NCBI RefSeq assembly: GCF_028553785.1
Contig: NZ_CP067136.1
Location: forward strand, 3,532,501-3,596,500
From: Paracoccus fistulariae
GTDB lineage: Bacteria > Pseudomonadota > Alphaproteobacteria > Rhodobacterales > Rhodobacteraceae
Direction of reading: 5' to 3'
Length of the DNA stretch: 64,000 nt
A program made the position numbers and the translations under genes. Shown piece after piece: positions 45,369-53,535 of the stretch (within the stretch, counting starts at the first letter, position 1; each line of letters opens with the position of its first letter). The notes below the pieces were generated by a model. The model did no database searches and was not told the origin of the DNA. It worked only from the letters and a program-made list of their open reading frames with translations.

Positions 45369-45886
45369 GGCGACGTGACGTCCTTGCCGGAGTCTTGGCG
45401 CTTGCGGCAAGCCCTGCCTCCGCCCGACCACCGATCCCTAATCACGGGACTCCGCGTGAGCTCCTGTCGCCGCCTTTCGTGGATGGAGATGGACGGGATC
45501 TGACGCTGGCGGACTTCGAGGGACGTGTCGTGCTTCTGAACATTTGGGCGACCTGGTGCCCGCCTTGTCGCGAGGAGATGCCGACGCTCGACGCGCTGCA
45601 AGCGCGCCTCGGCGGATCGGATTTTCATGTTCTGCCGCTGTCGATCGATCGGGCCGGTCTCGAACCTGTGCGCCGCTTCTACCGAGAGACCGGCATTCGC
45701 AACCTCGATCTCTATATCGCGGAGGATACGCGCGCGATGCTGGCCTTGGCCGTGGTGGGCCTGCCGACAACGATTCTGATCGACCGCATTGGGCGCGAGC
45801 GCGGGCGCCTCGCAGGCCCGGCCGAATGGAACAGCCCCGAAGCCGTTGCGCAGATAAGCGCTCTTATTGACGAACGTAAGCAATAG
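45365..45886 (+). CDS. TlpA-like periplasmic thioredoxin
   Basis: A 173-residue secreted thioredoxin. A GTG start at 45365 overlaps the preceding stop by 4 bases. The signal sequence MRRRDVLAGVLALAASPASA has a Tat-like twin arginine and an Ala-X-Ala end. The domain shows LLNIWATWCPPCREEMPTL (CPPC near residue 63) and cis-Pro in VVGLPTTILIDRIG. With the CcmG-like protein and CcdA it forms a three-gene thiol redox unit. The target thiols are unknown; copper- or metal-handling proteins of the island are plausible partners. Confidence 0.82.
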   Translation: MRRRDVLAGVLALAASPASARPPIPNHGTPRELLSPPFVDGDGRDLTLADFEGRVVLLNIWATWCPPCREEMPTLDALQARLGGSDFHVLPLSIDRAGLEPVRRFYRETGIRNLDLYIAEDTRAMLALAVVGLPTTILIDRIGRERGRLAGPAEWNSPEAVAQISALIDERKQ

Positions 45887-45968
45887 GACATGGAAAAGCA
45901 CGACGACCGCGCCAGCCGTTCCGCTCCGTGCGCACACGTGGTGGCGGTCTACCGATCAGTTTGGAGAT

Positions 45969-46703
45969 GTGGATTTGATTGAACTTTCCGCTCTTGGACT
46001 AATGGCGGCATTGCTGGCCGGTGCCGTTTCCTTTCTGTCGCCCTGCGTGCTGCCGCTCGTGCCCGGCTACGTATCCTACGTTGCCGGACGTACGGTCACC
46101 GGCAGTGCAGCGCCTTCGAAGGGGCGGGCCGTCTGGCTCAGCTTCTGTTTCGTCCTTGGCTTCTCCACGATATTTATCGCGCTTGGGGCCTCTGCCACCG
46201 CGCTCGGTCAGGCGCTGCTGCAGTGGCGCTACGAACTCAACCTCGTCGGCGGCGCGATCGTGATCCTGTTCGGTCTGTTCATGATCGGGGCAGCGCGCCT
46301 GTCGGCCATGGAGCGCGACCTGCGTTTTCATCTCGACCTGCCGGGCGGGCAACCGGTCGCCTCCTACGTGCTCGGACTCGCCTTCGGTTTCGGCTGGACA
46401 CCGTGCATCGGGCCGATCCTCGGCGCCATCCTAACCGCCAGCGCGACAAGCGCGACGATTGGCGAGGGCGTCGCATTGCTTGCCGTCTACTCGGCCGGCC
46501 TTGGGATCCCGTTTCTGGTCGTCGCGGGGTTCACCGACAGTATTGCCGGCAGGCTGCGCGGCATCGGTCGTTGGGGTCGCCGCCTGCATCAGGCTGCGGG
46601 CGGCGTCATGATCCTGATGGGCCTGGCGATGATGACCGGGCGGTTGAGCGCACTGGCCTACTGGCTGCTGGACACCTTCCCTGTCCTTGCGCGGATCGGG
46701 TGA
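45969..46703 (+). CDS. CcdA-like cytochrome c biogenesis / thiol-reductant transporter
   Basis: An inner-membrane protein of about 244 residues with six hydrophobic segments that carries electrons from cytosolic thioredoxin to periplasmic thioredoxins. Both conserved Cys motifs are present: SFLSPCVLPLVPGY near the N-terminus and FGWTPCIGPILGAIL in the middle. The start is uncertain: GTG at 45969 or TTG at 45975, the latter at better distance from GGAG. A frame open to 45867 overlaps the TlpA-like gene in another frame and is unlikely. It would reduce the two thioredoxins encoded just upstream. Confidence 0.86.
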   Translation: MDLIELSALGLMAALLAGAVSFLSPCVLPLVPGYVSYVAGRTVTGSAAPSKGRAVWLSFCFVLGFSTIFIALGASATALGQALLQWRYELNLVGGAIVILFGLFMIGAARLSAMERDLRFHLDLPGGQPVASYVLGLAFGFGWTPCIGPILGAILTASATSATIGEGVALLAVYSAGLGIPFLVVAGFTDSIAGRLRGIGRWGRRLHQAAGGVMILMGLAMMTGRLSALAYWLLDTFPVLARIG

Positions 46704-46707
46704 ACAG

Positions 46708-47322
46708 ATGCGACTGTACGAGAAACATATCCTCCCTCGGCTGACGCATCTGGCGATGGACCAAAATCAACTTCTTCCCTACCGGCGCCGCGCCGTCTCC
46801 GGGCTGCATGGACGTGTGCTGGAGATCGGGATCGGCTCGGGCCTGAACCTTGCGCTCTACCCCGAGGCCGTGCGTCAGATCATCGGTGTTGACCCGTCGC
46901 CCGAACTCCTCTCTCGGGCCGCGCAAACCTCCCATGGCCTGATGCCCGCGGCCGAGATCATCGAGGGCGTGGCCGAAGCATTGCCGCTGGAGGATCGCAG
47001 CGTCGACTGCGTCGTCGCCACCTGGGCGCTCTGCAGCGTGTCGGAGCCGGAGAAGGCGCTCGCCGAGATCCGGCGCGTTCTCAAGCCGGACGGCATCTTC
47101 CGCTTCGTCGAGCATGGTTTGGCGCCGGAGCCCGGTGTCCGGCGCTGGCAGCGCTGGCTCACGCCCGTCTGGAAACACTGCGCCGGGAACTGTCACCTTG
47201 ACCGTCCAACGGCCGGCTTGATCGAGACAAGCGGCTTCCGAATGGAGCGGCTCGACACCGGCTACGCGACAGGTCCGAAGCCCTTGGTTTTCATGTATGA
47301 GGGGCAAGCTCGCCTCTACTAA
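46708..47322 (+). CDS. class I SAM-dependent methyltransferase
   Basis: A 204-residue methyltransferase of the UbiE-like class. Motif I is VLEIGIGSGLNLALY near residue 37; the acidic loop VDPSPE follows; motif region ALPLEDRSVDCVVATWALCS near 92; and LKPDGIFRFVEHG near 130. Starts 5 bases after ccdA, so it is in the same transcript. A substrate is not visible; members with this C-terminal pattern occur in metal-resistance islands, which is only a contextual hint. No strong ribosome binding site, so reinitiation after ccdA is likely. Confidence 0.82.
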   Translation: MRLYEKHILPRLTHLAMDQNQLLPYRRRAVSGLHGRVLEIGIGSGLNLALYPEAVRQIIGVDPSPELLSRAAQTSHGLMPAAEIIEGVAEALPLEDRSVDCVVATWALCSVSEPEKALAEIRRVLKPDGIFRFVEHGLAPEPGVRRWQRWLTPVWKHCAGNCHLDRPTAGLIETSGFRMERLDTGYATGPKPLVFMYEGQARLY

Positions 47323-47434
47323 GGAAGCTTGGAAAAAGAACAACATCGGCTTTCGATTCGTGGCGCAACACTAATGGCAAGGCAATCAATTCTCGCCTCG
47401 AACTTTGGCTGCAGGCTCCGCCTTATGAGGTATT

Positions 47435-48094
47435 ATGAGTAGTCAGCAAGATAACCGGCAGGCCAATCTGACGCGCGGCATCCGCGTCGAGATCGCCAGC
47501 CTCGTCTACAACATCATCGAGGTCGTCGTATCCGTCACCGTGGGACTTCTGACCGGCAGCGCGGCACTGGTAAGCTGGGGTCTCGACAGCACGGTCGAGG
47601 CCACCTCGGCCGCGACACTGATCTGGCGCTTGAAGGGGGAGAAAGACGGTGCCGAAAAGCGCACGGTCCTGCACCGCAAGAAGGTCGCGCTCTACGTGGT
47701 TGCCTGTGCCTTCTGGATCGTTGTCGCGGCGATCCTCTACGAGGCGGTCTCCGCCTTCCTCTCGCAGAAGGCGCCGGGCTTCAACTGGTGGGGTATCGCG
47801 ATCCTGGGTGCTTCGCTCGTGGTCAACCCGTTCCTCGCCTGGGGCAAGTATCGCTATGGCAAACGGCTCGATGCGCCCGCCCTGAAGTACGATGCCAAGG
47901 ACACCATGATCTGCCAGTATCAGACAATCGTGGTGTTGGCCGGGATCGGTCTGACGCAATGGATGGGCTGGTGGTGGGCCGATCCGGTCGCGGCGCTTCT
48001 GATCGTGCCCTACGTTGCGTGGGAGGCGTTCGAGGCCACCAAGGATGCGCGGTCGGTCGATCCGGACGACGCCGAAGCTACTGCCGACGCCTGA
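47435..48094 (+). CDS. cation transporter, CDF-like
   Basis: A 219-residue membrane protein with six hydrophobic segments in the cation diffusion facilitator arrangement. The expected metal-site helices appear as SWGLDSTVEATSA (D-x-x-x-E) and YDAKDTMICQYQTI, both different from the usual D/H pairs, so the ion may be atypical. It lacks the C-terminal cytoplasmic domain of full CDF proteins. GAGG precedes the ATG at 47435. The 3' end overlaps the convergent P450 gene by 17 bases. A second, different CDF-like gene is at 49826-50680. Confidence 0.78.
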   Translation: MSSQQDNRQANLTRGIRVEIASLVYNIIEVVVSVTVGLLTGSAALVSWGLDSTVEATSAATLIWRLKGEKDGAEKRTVLHRKKVALYVVACAFWIVVAAILYEAVSAFLSQKAPGFNWWGIAILGASLVVNPFLAWGKYRYGKRLDAPALKYDAKDTMICQYQTIVVLAGIGLTQWMGWWWADPVAALLIVPYVAWEAFEATKDARSVDPDDAEATADA

Positions 48095-49325
48095 CGTTGC
48101 GCATGATGAACCGGGATTTAGGCATGGGCGGCAGTTCTCCGGTTTCCAGATCCAGATCCTGATCCGGCACTTCGTAGTCGATGGCGTTCACCAAGAAACT
48201 GCAAAACGCCTTCATCTGGCTGATCGCGATCCACTCGCCCGGACAACGGTGGTTCCTGTGGTGATCACCACCGCCCTGCGGAATGAAGTCGTAGGGGGTG
48301 ACCTCCCGATCGTGAAACCGCTCGGGCCGGAACTCTTGCGGCGCGTCCCACGAGCGAGCGTCGGTATTCGTACCGTAGAGGTCGAGCAGAACCCGGTGTC
48401 CTTTGGTAAAGCGATATCCGCGCCACTCGAAATCGCTCTTCACCCGTGCCGCGACCGCGGGAAAGAACGGATACAGACGGCGGACCTCTTGCACGAAAGG
48501 TTCGAGCTGTCCCTCGTCATCCTTCAGCTTTTGCCGCCACTCGGGATTCCGATGCAGGGCATGCGCCGCCTGGGCGATGAACGCAGAGACCGCGACGATC
48601 GGGCGTACCACGTTCAGAAGCTCCACGGCGGCAACCTTGGAGGTCAGCAGCTCCCCGTTCAGATCACGCCAGGTCGCGACGATATGGGCAGCGCTTTCCT
48701 GTGCCGGCCGGAGGCTTCCGTCGCGCACCCGCTCGATGATGCCGGCCGCCCAACGCTCCGCGCGATGCCGCGCCAGACGCGCGCCCCAGTGCTTCCAGCC
48801 GACCGCCCCGGCGTCCTGGAATAACGCCGTCATCTGCGCCGTCCGCGTCTCGACCTCCGCTTCGGGAAGCGGCACGCCCGACCAGGCACAGGCGGCTCTG
48901 GTGAGGATTTCGCGCACTTCGTCGTAGAGAACGACCTTCTCCGCCGCTTGCCAGTCCCGTGCGTAGCGGTCCAACAAATCCCGCGTCCTGTTTTCGAGAG
49001 CTTCGATCCGCTCCGACGCCATGAGTGATATGAACATCCGCTTGCGATGACGGTGGGCCTCGCCATCGAGCCCCTGGATGCCCTTTTCGCCGAGCAGGGT
49101 TTTCTGGATACGCTTCGGCATCGAGCCCGCGCGCACGAGCCCATCTTCGGAATAGAAGACCTCGGCTGCTGCGGCACCGGTCATGCAGATCGTCTTCTGC
49201 AACAGGATGCGGGTCTCGAACAGGTCGCCTTCAAGATCGCGGCATGTGTCCGGAATGAATCCATATGGGTTGCGCAGCAGGGCGAGCGTGCTGTCGATGC
49301 CCTTTGCGGATGGAATGCTGGACAT
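48078..49325 (-). CDS. CYP152-type cytochrome P450, fatty-acid peroxygenase
   Basis: Haem enzyme that uses hydrogen peroxide directly to oxidise fatty acids. The 415 residues show the CYP152 hallmarks: Arg241-Pro242 in NVVRPIVAVSAFIAQ, replacing the usual acid-alcohol pair of the I helix; ExxR-like EVRRLYPFFP; and the haem loop PQGGGDHHRNHRCPGEW with Cys361. Gln84 in GIQGLDGEAHRHRK corresponds to the position that is Gln in the hydroxylases and His in the alkene-forming OleT, so hydroxylation is more likely. GGGGAAA precedes the ATG. It is followed by no partner reductase, as expected. Upstream lies lspA on the same strand. Confidence 0.9.
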   Translation of the reverse strand: MSSIPSAKGIDSTLALLRNPYGFIPDTCRDLEGDLFETRILLQKTICMTGAAAAEVFYSEDGLVRAGSMPKRIQKTLLGEKGIQGLDGEAHRHRKRMFISLMASERIEALENRTRDLLDRYARDWQAAEKVVLYDEVREILTRAACAWSGVPLPEAEVETRTAQMTALFQDAGAVGWKHWGARLARHRAERWAAGIIERVRDGSLRPAQESAAHIVATWRDLNGELLTSKVAAVELLNVVRPIVAVSAFIAQAAHALHRNPEWRQKLKDDEGQLEPFVQEVRRLYPFFPAVAARVKSDFEWRGYRFTKGHRVLLDLYGTNTDARSWDAPQEFRPERFHDREVTPYDFIPQGGGDHHRNHRCPGEWIAISQMKAFCSFLVNAIDYEVPDQDLDLETGELPPMPKSRFIMRNVRRRQ

Positions 49326-49328
49326 CGA

Positions 49329-49829
49329 TTATTTCCCCGTAACGTTTTCTTCTCGGTGGTTACGTTCGGGCTTGTTCTTCGCCGAGCGGAAGCTGTCCCA
49401 GAACAGCAGGGCCGCACCGCAGAAAATCGCCACATCCGCGAGATTGAAGGACGGCCAGTGGTATGATCCGTAATGGAAATCCAGAAAGTCCGGGACGGCC
49501 TGATAGCGCAGGCGGTCGAGGACATTTCCGAGCGCGCCTCCGATGATCAGACCGAGGGCCGCACCCGTCAGCCTGTCCGGCGCGCGCCACAACCAGATCA
49601 ACAGCCATCCAACGATCACGCCAGCAAGCGCGATGAGGCCCCACCACGGTACGACCCCGCCGAGTATACCGAAGCTGACCCCATCGTTCAGAACCCGCAC
49701 GAGGTTCAGAAAGGGTAAAACCTCGACCCCGCTCTCAAGCGCCGGTGTGCTAAGGGCAAGCGCCTTGGTGCCCTGATCGAGACCAAGCGCTGCGATCGCG
49801 CAGAGCCCGCCCAGAACGCGGCTATTCAT
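49329..49829 (-). CDS. lspA: lipoprotein signal peptidase (signal peptidase II)
   Basis: Inner-membrane aspartyl protease that trims prolipoproteins, 166 residues, four membrane segments. The conserved Asp residues are in GNVLDRLR (105), AVPDFLDF (114) and SFNLADVAIF (132). The ATG overlaps the stop of the CDF-like gene (ATGA). An LspA joined to a metal transporter and a metal-sensing ArsR-type gene is a known feature of lead- and cadmium-resistance loci (compare PbrC). It is therefore probably an accessory copy with a metal-resistance role. Confidence 0.9.
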   Translation of the reverse strand: MNSRVLGGLCAIAALGLDQGTKALALSTPALESGVEVLPFLNLVRVLNDGVSFGILGGVVPWWGLIALAGVIVGWLLIWLWRAPDRLTGAALGLIIGGALGNVLDRLRYQAVPDFLDFHYGSYHWPSFNLADVAIFCGAALLFWDSFRSAKNKPERNHREENVTGK

Positions 49830-50680
49830 GCCGCCGCCTTCAGATCGGCCCGCGCATCGCGAATGATCGCCCAAGCGGAGTGCAGGAACAGTCCGGCGAT
49901 ACCGAAGGCGACGATAAGGTCGGGCCACGCGCTGCCCAGCCACGCTACGAGACCGGCGGCGATGACGACCGCCGCATTGCCGATGGCGTCGTTGCGCGAG
50001 AATAGCCAGACGGCCCGCATGTTCGCGTCGCCCTTGCGGAACCGCAGCAGCGGCAGAACGGAGACGACATTGACGACAAGGGCGATCATGCCGAGCAGGC
50101 CCATGAGACCTGCATCCGGCGTCGTCCGTTCGAAGACCCGGACGATCGTCGTGCCGAGGACGCCAAGACCGAGGAGCCCGAGGAAAATGCCCTGGATCAG
50201 GGCCGACCGAGCCCGCCAGGCGAGGCTCCAGCCAATGGCCAGCAGGCCGAGGAAGGTGATCGCGCCATCGCCGATGAAATCGAGCGCATCGGCCTTCACG
50301 GCCTGTGATCCGGCGATGAATCCGCCGATCATTTCAAGGACGCCGTAACCCACGTTCAGGATCACGACGATCCAGAGAGCGCGTCGGTAGGCCGGATCCT
50401 GATGAGCCGGATTCGGCGGAATATCTCCATCGCCCTCGATCCGGTCGAAGCCGTAACCGGTCACCGCAACGGCCTTTTCGATATCTGGCAGGCGCGCCTC
50501 GGAGGCGTTCAGTGTCATGATGTGCGTTGCGGCCGACACCTTCACATCGTCGGGCGCTACTCCGGCCGACTGCGCCGCCCGTTCAATCTGCGCGGCATCC
50601 TTTGCGCAATCCATACCGGAAACCCGGTAACGGAAGGGCGGGGCATCAGCCGTCGATCCGGCTCTTTCGGTGTTGGCCAT
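49826..50680 (-). CDS. heavy-metal transporter: HMA domain fused to CDF-like membrane domain
   Basis: A 284-residue protein. Residues about 15-80 form a heavy-metal-associated domain (FRYRVSGMDCAKDAAQIERA) with a single Cys, not the usual CxxC. The rest has six membrane segments with CDF-type metal residues in DALDFIGD and RNDAIGN. The starting ATG at 50680 follows AGGAA; the frame extends upstream but would run through the shared promoter. It is divergent from a CmtR-type sensor and coupled to lspA, so export of cadmium, lead or zinc is likely by context. Confidence 0.85.
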   Translation of the reverse strand: MANTERAGSTADAPPFRYRVSGMDCAKDAAQIERAAQSAGVAPDDVKVSAATHIMTLNASEARLPDIEKAVAVTGYGFDRIEGDGDIPPNPAHQDPAYRRALWIVVILNVGYGVLEMIGGFIAGSQAVKADALDFIGDGAITFLGLLAIGWSLAWRARSALIQGIFLGLLGLGVLGTTIVRVFERTTPDAGLMGLLGMIALVVNVVSVLPLLRFRKGDANMRAVWLFSRNDAIGNAAVVIAAGLVAWLGSAWPDLIVAFGIAGLFLHSAWAIIRDARADLKAAA

Positions 50681-50717
50681 GGTCGCGCTATTCCTGCTAG
50701 GATGAATCGAAGAACAA

Positions 50718-50739
50718 CATATCAGCGAGGAGTGATATG
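50718..50739. promoter_or_regulatory. inverted repeat over the start of the ArsR-family gene, candidate operator
   Basis: CATATCA and TGATATG flank an 8-base centre that contains the GGAG ribosome binding site; the right arm ends with the start codon itself. It lies in the divergent promoter region between the metal transporter and its regulator, where an ArsR-family operator is expected. Confidence 0.55.
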
Positions 50740-51081
50740 GTGCAAATCGTCGATGACCGCAAGAGCGCGACCATCGAGCGACGGGCGAAATTGTTCCGCG
50801 GCTTCGCGGACCCGAGCCGCCTGGCCATTCTCGGTGCACTTTGCAATGAGCCATTGGCCGTTCACGAGATCGTCGAGCGGACGGAACTATCGCAACCCAA
50901 CGTCTCCAACCACCTGAGGTGCCTGCTGGACTGCGGGCTTGTCGCCAGCGACCGCGATGGGCGCTTCATCCGCTACCGTATCAGCAGCCCGCGCATCACG
51001 GTCCTTCTGAGCGATGTGGACGCACTTCTCGACGTGGTCGCGGAAGGCGTTGAGGCGTGTGACAATTATCGTGGGGCGTAA
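50737..51081 (+). CDS. ArsR/SmtB family metal sensor, CmtR type
   Basis: A 114-residue winged-helix repressor. The recognition helix region is LSQPNVSNHLRCLLDCGLV. Cys62 and Cys66 there, together with Cys108 near the C-terminus (VEACDNYRG), match the three-Cys arrangement of CmtR, which senses cadmium and lead. GGAG precedes the ATG at 50737. The divergent transporter-lspA unit is the probable target, through the inverted repeat that overlaps this start codon. The metal is inferred from Cys positions only. Confidence 0.88.
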   Translation: MVQIVDDRKSATIERRAKLFRGFADPSRLAILGALCNEPLAVHEIVERTELSQPNVSNHLRCLLDCGLVASDRDGRFIRYRISSPRITVLLSDVDALLDVVAEGVEACDNYRGA

Positions 51082-51110
51082 AAGGTCGAATTTTGACCGG
51101 CACACGCAGC

Positions 51111-51172
51111 ATCGCGAACCTTAGCGCTTTGTCGGCACAGCTTGCCGACAAGTAGAACAGTCGGTTCGCGAT
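51111..51172. repeat. nested inverted repeat (hairpin with outer and inner stems)
   Basis: Outer arms ATCGCGAACC (51111-51120) and GGTTCGCGAT (51163-51172) are perfect complements. Inside, TTGTCGGCA (51129-51137) and TGCCGACAA (51143-51151) form a second perfect 9-bp stem with a 5-base loop. It follows the metal sensor gene and lacks a U tract. It could be a terminator-like structure, an element end or a cruciform site. The whole 51082-51294 stretch has no gene I can support. Confidence 0.6.
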
Positions 51173-51294
51173 CGCCACGCCAGTCCGATCCTTGAGCCTC
51201 ATAACCCGACTAGAATACCGCCCCCTAGCAACACATAGGCGATCATGGCGAGCCAGAATAGCACCTTCTCGACAGCGCCGCCGGTCGAAAATCA

Positions 51295-51668
51295 ATGAGA
51301 GACCTCGTCGCGGACGCAAGACTGCGCGTCGATGGGATCAATCCCACTGACGCTCATCGGGCGATGGGGCGTGGCGATGTCATTTTCGACGTGCGCGAAC
51401 CGGCAGAGCTGGAGAGCGAAGGCGCAATTGAAGGCGCGGTTCACATTCCGCGCGGCCTGGTCGAAGCGCAGGCCGATCCGACACCTGCGTGGCGAACGAG
51501 GCTCTGGCCGCGCAGCGCGATGGCGAGGGCCGTGTTCACGCTCTCTGTGCGTCCGGCGCGAGCGCGGCCCTTGCCGCCGACAGCCTGCGCCAGATGGGCT
51601 ATGGCACCACCGTGATCGAAGGCGGTCTGGCGGGCTGGAAAAAGGCGGACCTGCCGCTTCGCGCCTGA
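51295..51668 (+). pseudogene. rhodanese-like protein, frameshifted
   Basis: The first frame encodes the N-terminal rhodanese half (GRGDVIFDVREPAELESEGA then IEGAVHIPRG). The second half, with the likely active-site Cys in VHALCASGASAALAA and the ending VIEGGLAGWKKADLPLRA, is in another frame. The break is near 51475-51490, so a single short insertion or deletion disrupts the gene. The start has a poor ribosome binding site. Either a true pseudogene or a sequencing error; a functional protein would be a small sulfurtransferase of about 124 residues. Confidence 0.8.
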
Positions 51669-51747
51669 CACTGATACAAACGCTGAAGCGATGTTTTCCG
51701 GGCCTCGGCTGGGAACGACGCAACCCTTTTAATGACGGAGTATCACT

Positions 51748-53292
51748 ATGAGACGCCGAAAGTTTCTTACCCTCGCCGCAGCCTCCCTCGCGACCCCTGC
51801 ACTTAATATCAGCCGGGCGTGGGCCGCCGAGCCCGGCGCGCCCTTGCGGATACCGGAGGTCATGGAGATCGGCCCCGGCGCAGGCAACACACTCGATGCG
51901 ATACGCGGAACACGCGACTTCATCGCAGGCGCGGCGTCGGAAACCTGGGGCTACTCGCAGGATTACCTCGGGCCGCTGCTGAGGTTCCGGCGCGGGCGCA
52001 CCGCAAACATAAGTGTCACGAACCGTCTCGATGAACCGATCACGGCTCACTGGCACGGCATGCACGTGCCGGGCTATCTCGACGGTGGGCCGCAACTTGC
52101 TTTCGGCCCGGGCGAGACTTGGGCGCCGGAATTACCGGTCGATCACCCGGCGGCAACGCTGTTTTACCACAGTCATGTTCACGGGCGAACAGGCCCGCAG
52201 GTCTATCGCGGGCTGGCGGGCATGATTGTCATCGACGACCCCGAGATCGACGATCCGCTGCCGCACGACTATGGCGTCAACGATTTTCCACTCATCGTGC
52301 AGGATCGACGCTTCGACCGGTCAGGCCGCGTGACCTATAGTCTTGGCATGATGGACCGGATGCACGGGTTCCAAGCGGACCAGATCCTCGTCAACGGTGT
52401 GATCCGTCCCAAGCTTACAGTTCCGGCGGGTCTGGTACGCCTGCGTATCCTGAACGCGTCGAATGCGCGCGTGTACGATTTCCGTTTCACCGATGGCAGG
52501 CAATTCCACCAGGTCGCGAGCGATGGCGGCCTACTAGATCGCCCGCTGGCCATGGCCAGCCTCCAACTCAACGGCGCCGAACGGGCCGAGATCGTGGCCG
52601 ATTTTTCGGACCGGTCACCTGTCTCTCTCGCCTCGCGCGACATCGGGATGGGTGGCATGATGAACGAGGGCACGATGGGTGACAGGGGCGGCTCCATGAT
52701 GATGGGCGATAGAGGCATGATGGGAGATCGCGGTAGGATGGGCGACCGCGGTATGATGGGGATGGGTGGAAACAGTGGTGCGCCGATCGAGATCATGTCG
52801 TTTGATGTGGGCGCAGCTGCGCCCGCCGGCCCCACCCGCCTACCCACCTCGCTGCCTTCGGATGCGCCCGCACTCGGCGATCCAGTCCGCAGGCGCAATT
52901 TCACCCTCAACATGCACACCGGGGGTATGATGCGCGGCGGCATGATGGGTGGCGACGGTCAGACGATGGGGATCAACGGCGAACCTTACGTCATGGATCG
53001 CATTGATGAGACCATCCGCGCAGGCGAAACCGAGCTTTGGCGCATTAGTACCGACATGATGATGCGGCACACGTTCCACGTTCACGGGACTTCTTTTCGG
53101 GTCGTGAGTCAGAACGGACGACCGGTCGACTCAGCGCGGATCGGTTGGAAAGACGTTGTTCGTGTGCAGGGCTCGACCGAAATCCTGCTGAGGTTCGACA
53201 AGCTGGCTTCGGAAGAGACGCCATTCATGTATCACTGCCACATCCTCGAACACGAGGATGCGGGCATGATGGGACAGTTTACGGTCACATAA
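51748..53292 (+). CDS. Tat-exported multicopper oxidase with Met-rich insert (CueO-like)
   Basis: A 514-residue periplasmic oxidase, probably oxidising Cu(I). The signal peptide begins MRRRKFLTLAAASLATPA, a twin-arginine type. All four copper-binding motifs are present: HWHGMH, HSHVHG, HTFHVHG and HCHILEHEDAGMM. Between domains 2 and 3 (about residues 307-343) lies a repetitive Met/Asp/Arg/Gly segment with several MGDRG units, and a second Met/Gly patch follows near 390. Such Met-rich inserts bind Cu(I) in CueO. GGAG precedes the ATG. Placed alone after the rhodanese remnant. Confidence 0.92.
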   Translation: MRRRKFLTLAAASLATPALNISRAWAAEPGAPLRIPEVMEIGPGAGNTLDAIRGTRDFIAGAASETWGYSQDYLGPLLRFRRGRTANISVTNRLDEPITAHWHGMHVPGYLDGGPQLAFGPGETWAPELPVDHPAATLFYHSHVHGRTGPQVYRGLAGMIVIDDPEIDDPLPHDYGVNDFPLIVQDRRFDRSGRVTYSLGMMDRMHGFQADQILVNGVIRPKLTVPAGLVRLRILNASNARVYDFRFTDGRQFHQVASDGGLLDRPLAMASLQLNGAERAEIVADFSDRSPVSLASRDIGMGGMMNEGTMGDRGGSMMMGDRGMMGDRGRMGDRGMMGMGGNSGAPIEIMSFDVGAAAPAGPTRLPTSLPSDAPALGDPVRRRNFTLNMHTGGMMRGGMMGGDGQTMGINGEPYVMDRIDETIRAGETELWRISTDMMMRHTFHVHGTSFRVVSQNGRPVDSARIGWKDVVRVQGSTEILLRFDKLASEETPFMYHCHILEHEDAGMMGQFTVT

Positions 53293-53535
53293 CAGGACCC
53301 CACCCGCTCGACACCGGGTGTCGTCAAGAGCTTACGTCTTCTTGCGGCGTTCTATCAGGTGTCGGTGTCGCCTTGTTGAAACGCATTACGGAGTATGTCT
53401 AGACCCGAACGGAGAACACCTCGCTAAGCTGCGGGTCCGCCGAAGCGGCCGTTCAGTCGCTCGGCAGCATTCGTCAAAAAGGGGCTCAGGTGCAGTCGAT
53501 TGCCGCACAGATCACGAACGGCCGTTCTCGCTGTT

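Noticed and set aside
51111..51172. Integron attC site
   Set aside because: Folding is attC-like, but the outer arms do not show the RYYYAAC / GTTRRRY core sequences and no integron integrase is near.
51181..51290. Tiny minus-strand hydrophobic frame ending VLLGGGILVGL
   Set aside because: About 25 codons, no ATG with ribosome binding site at the right place; could be a remnant but cannot be supported.
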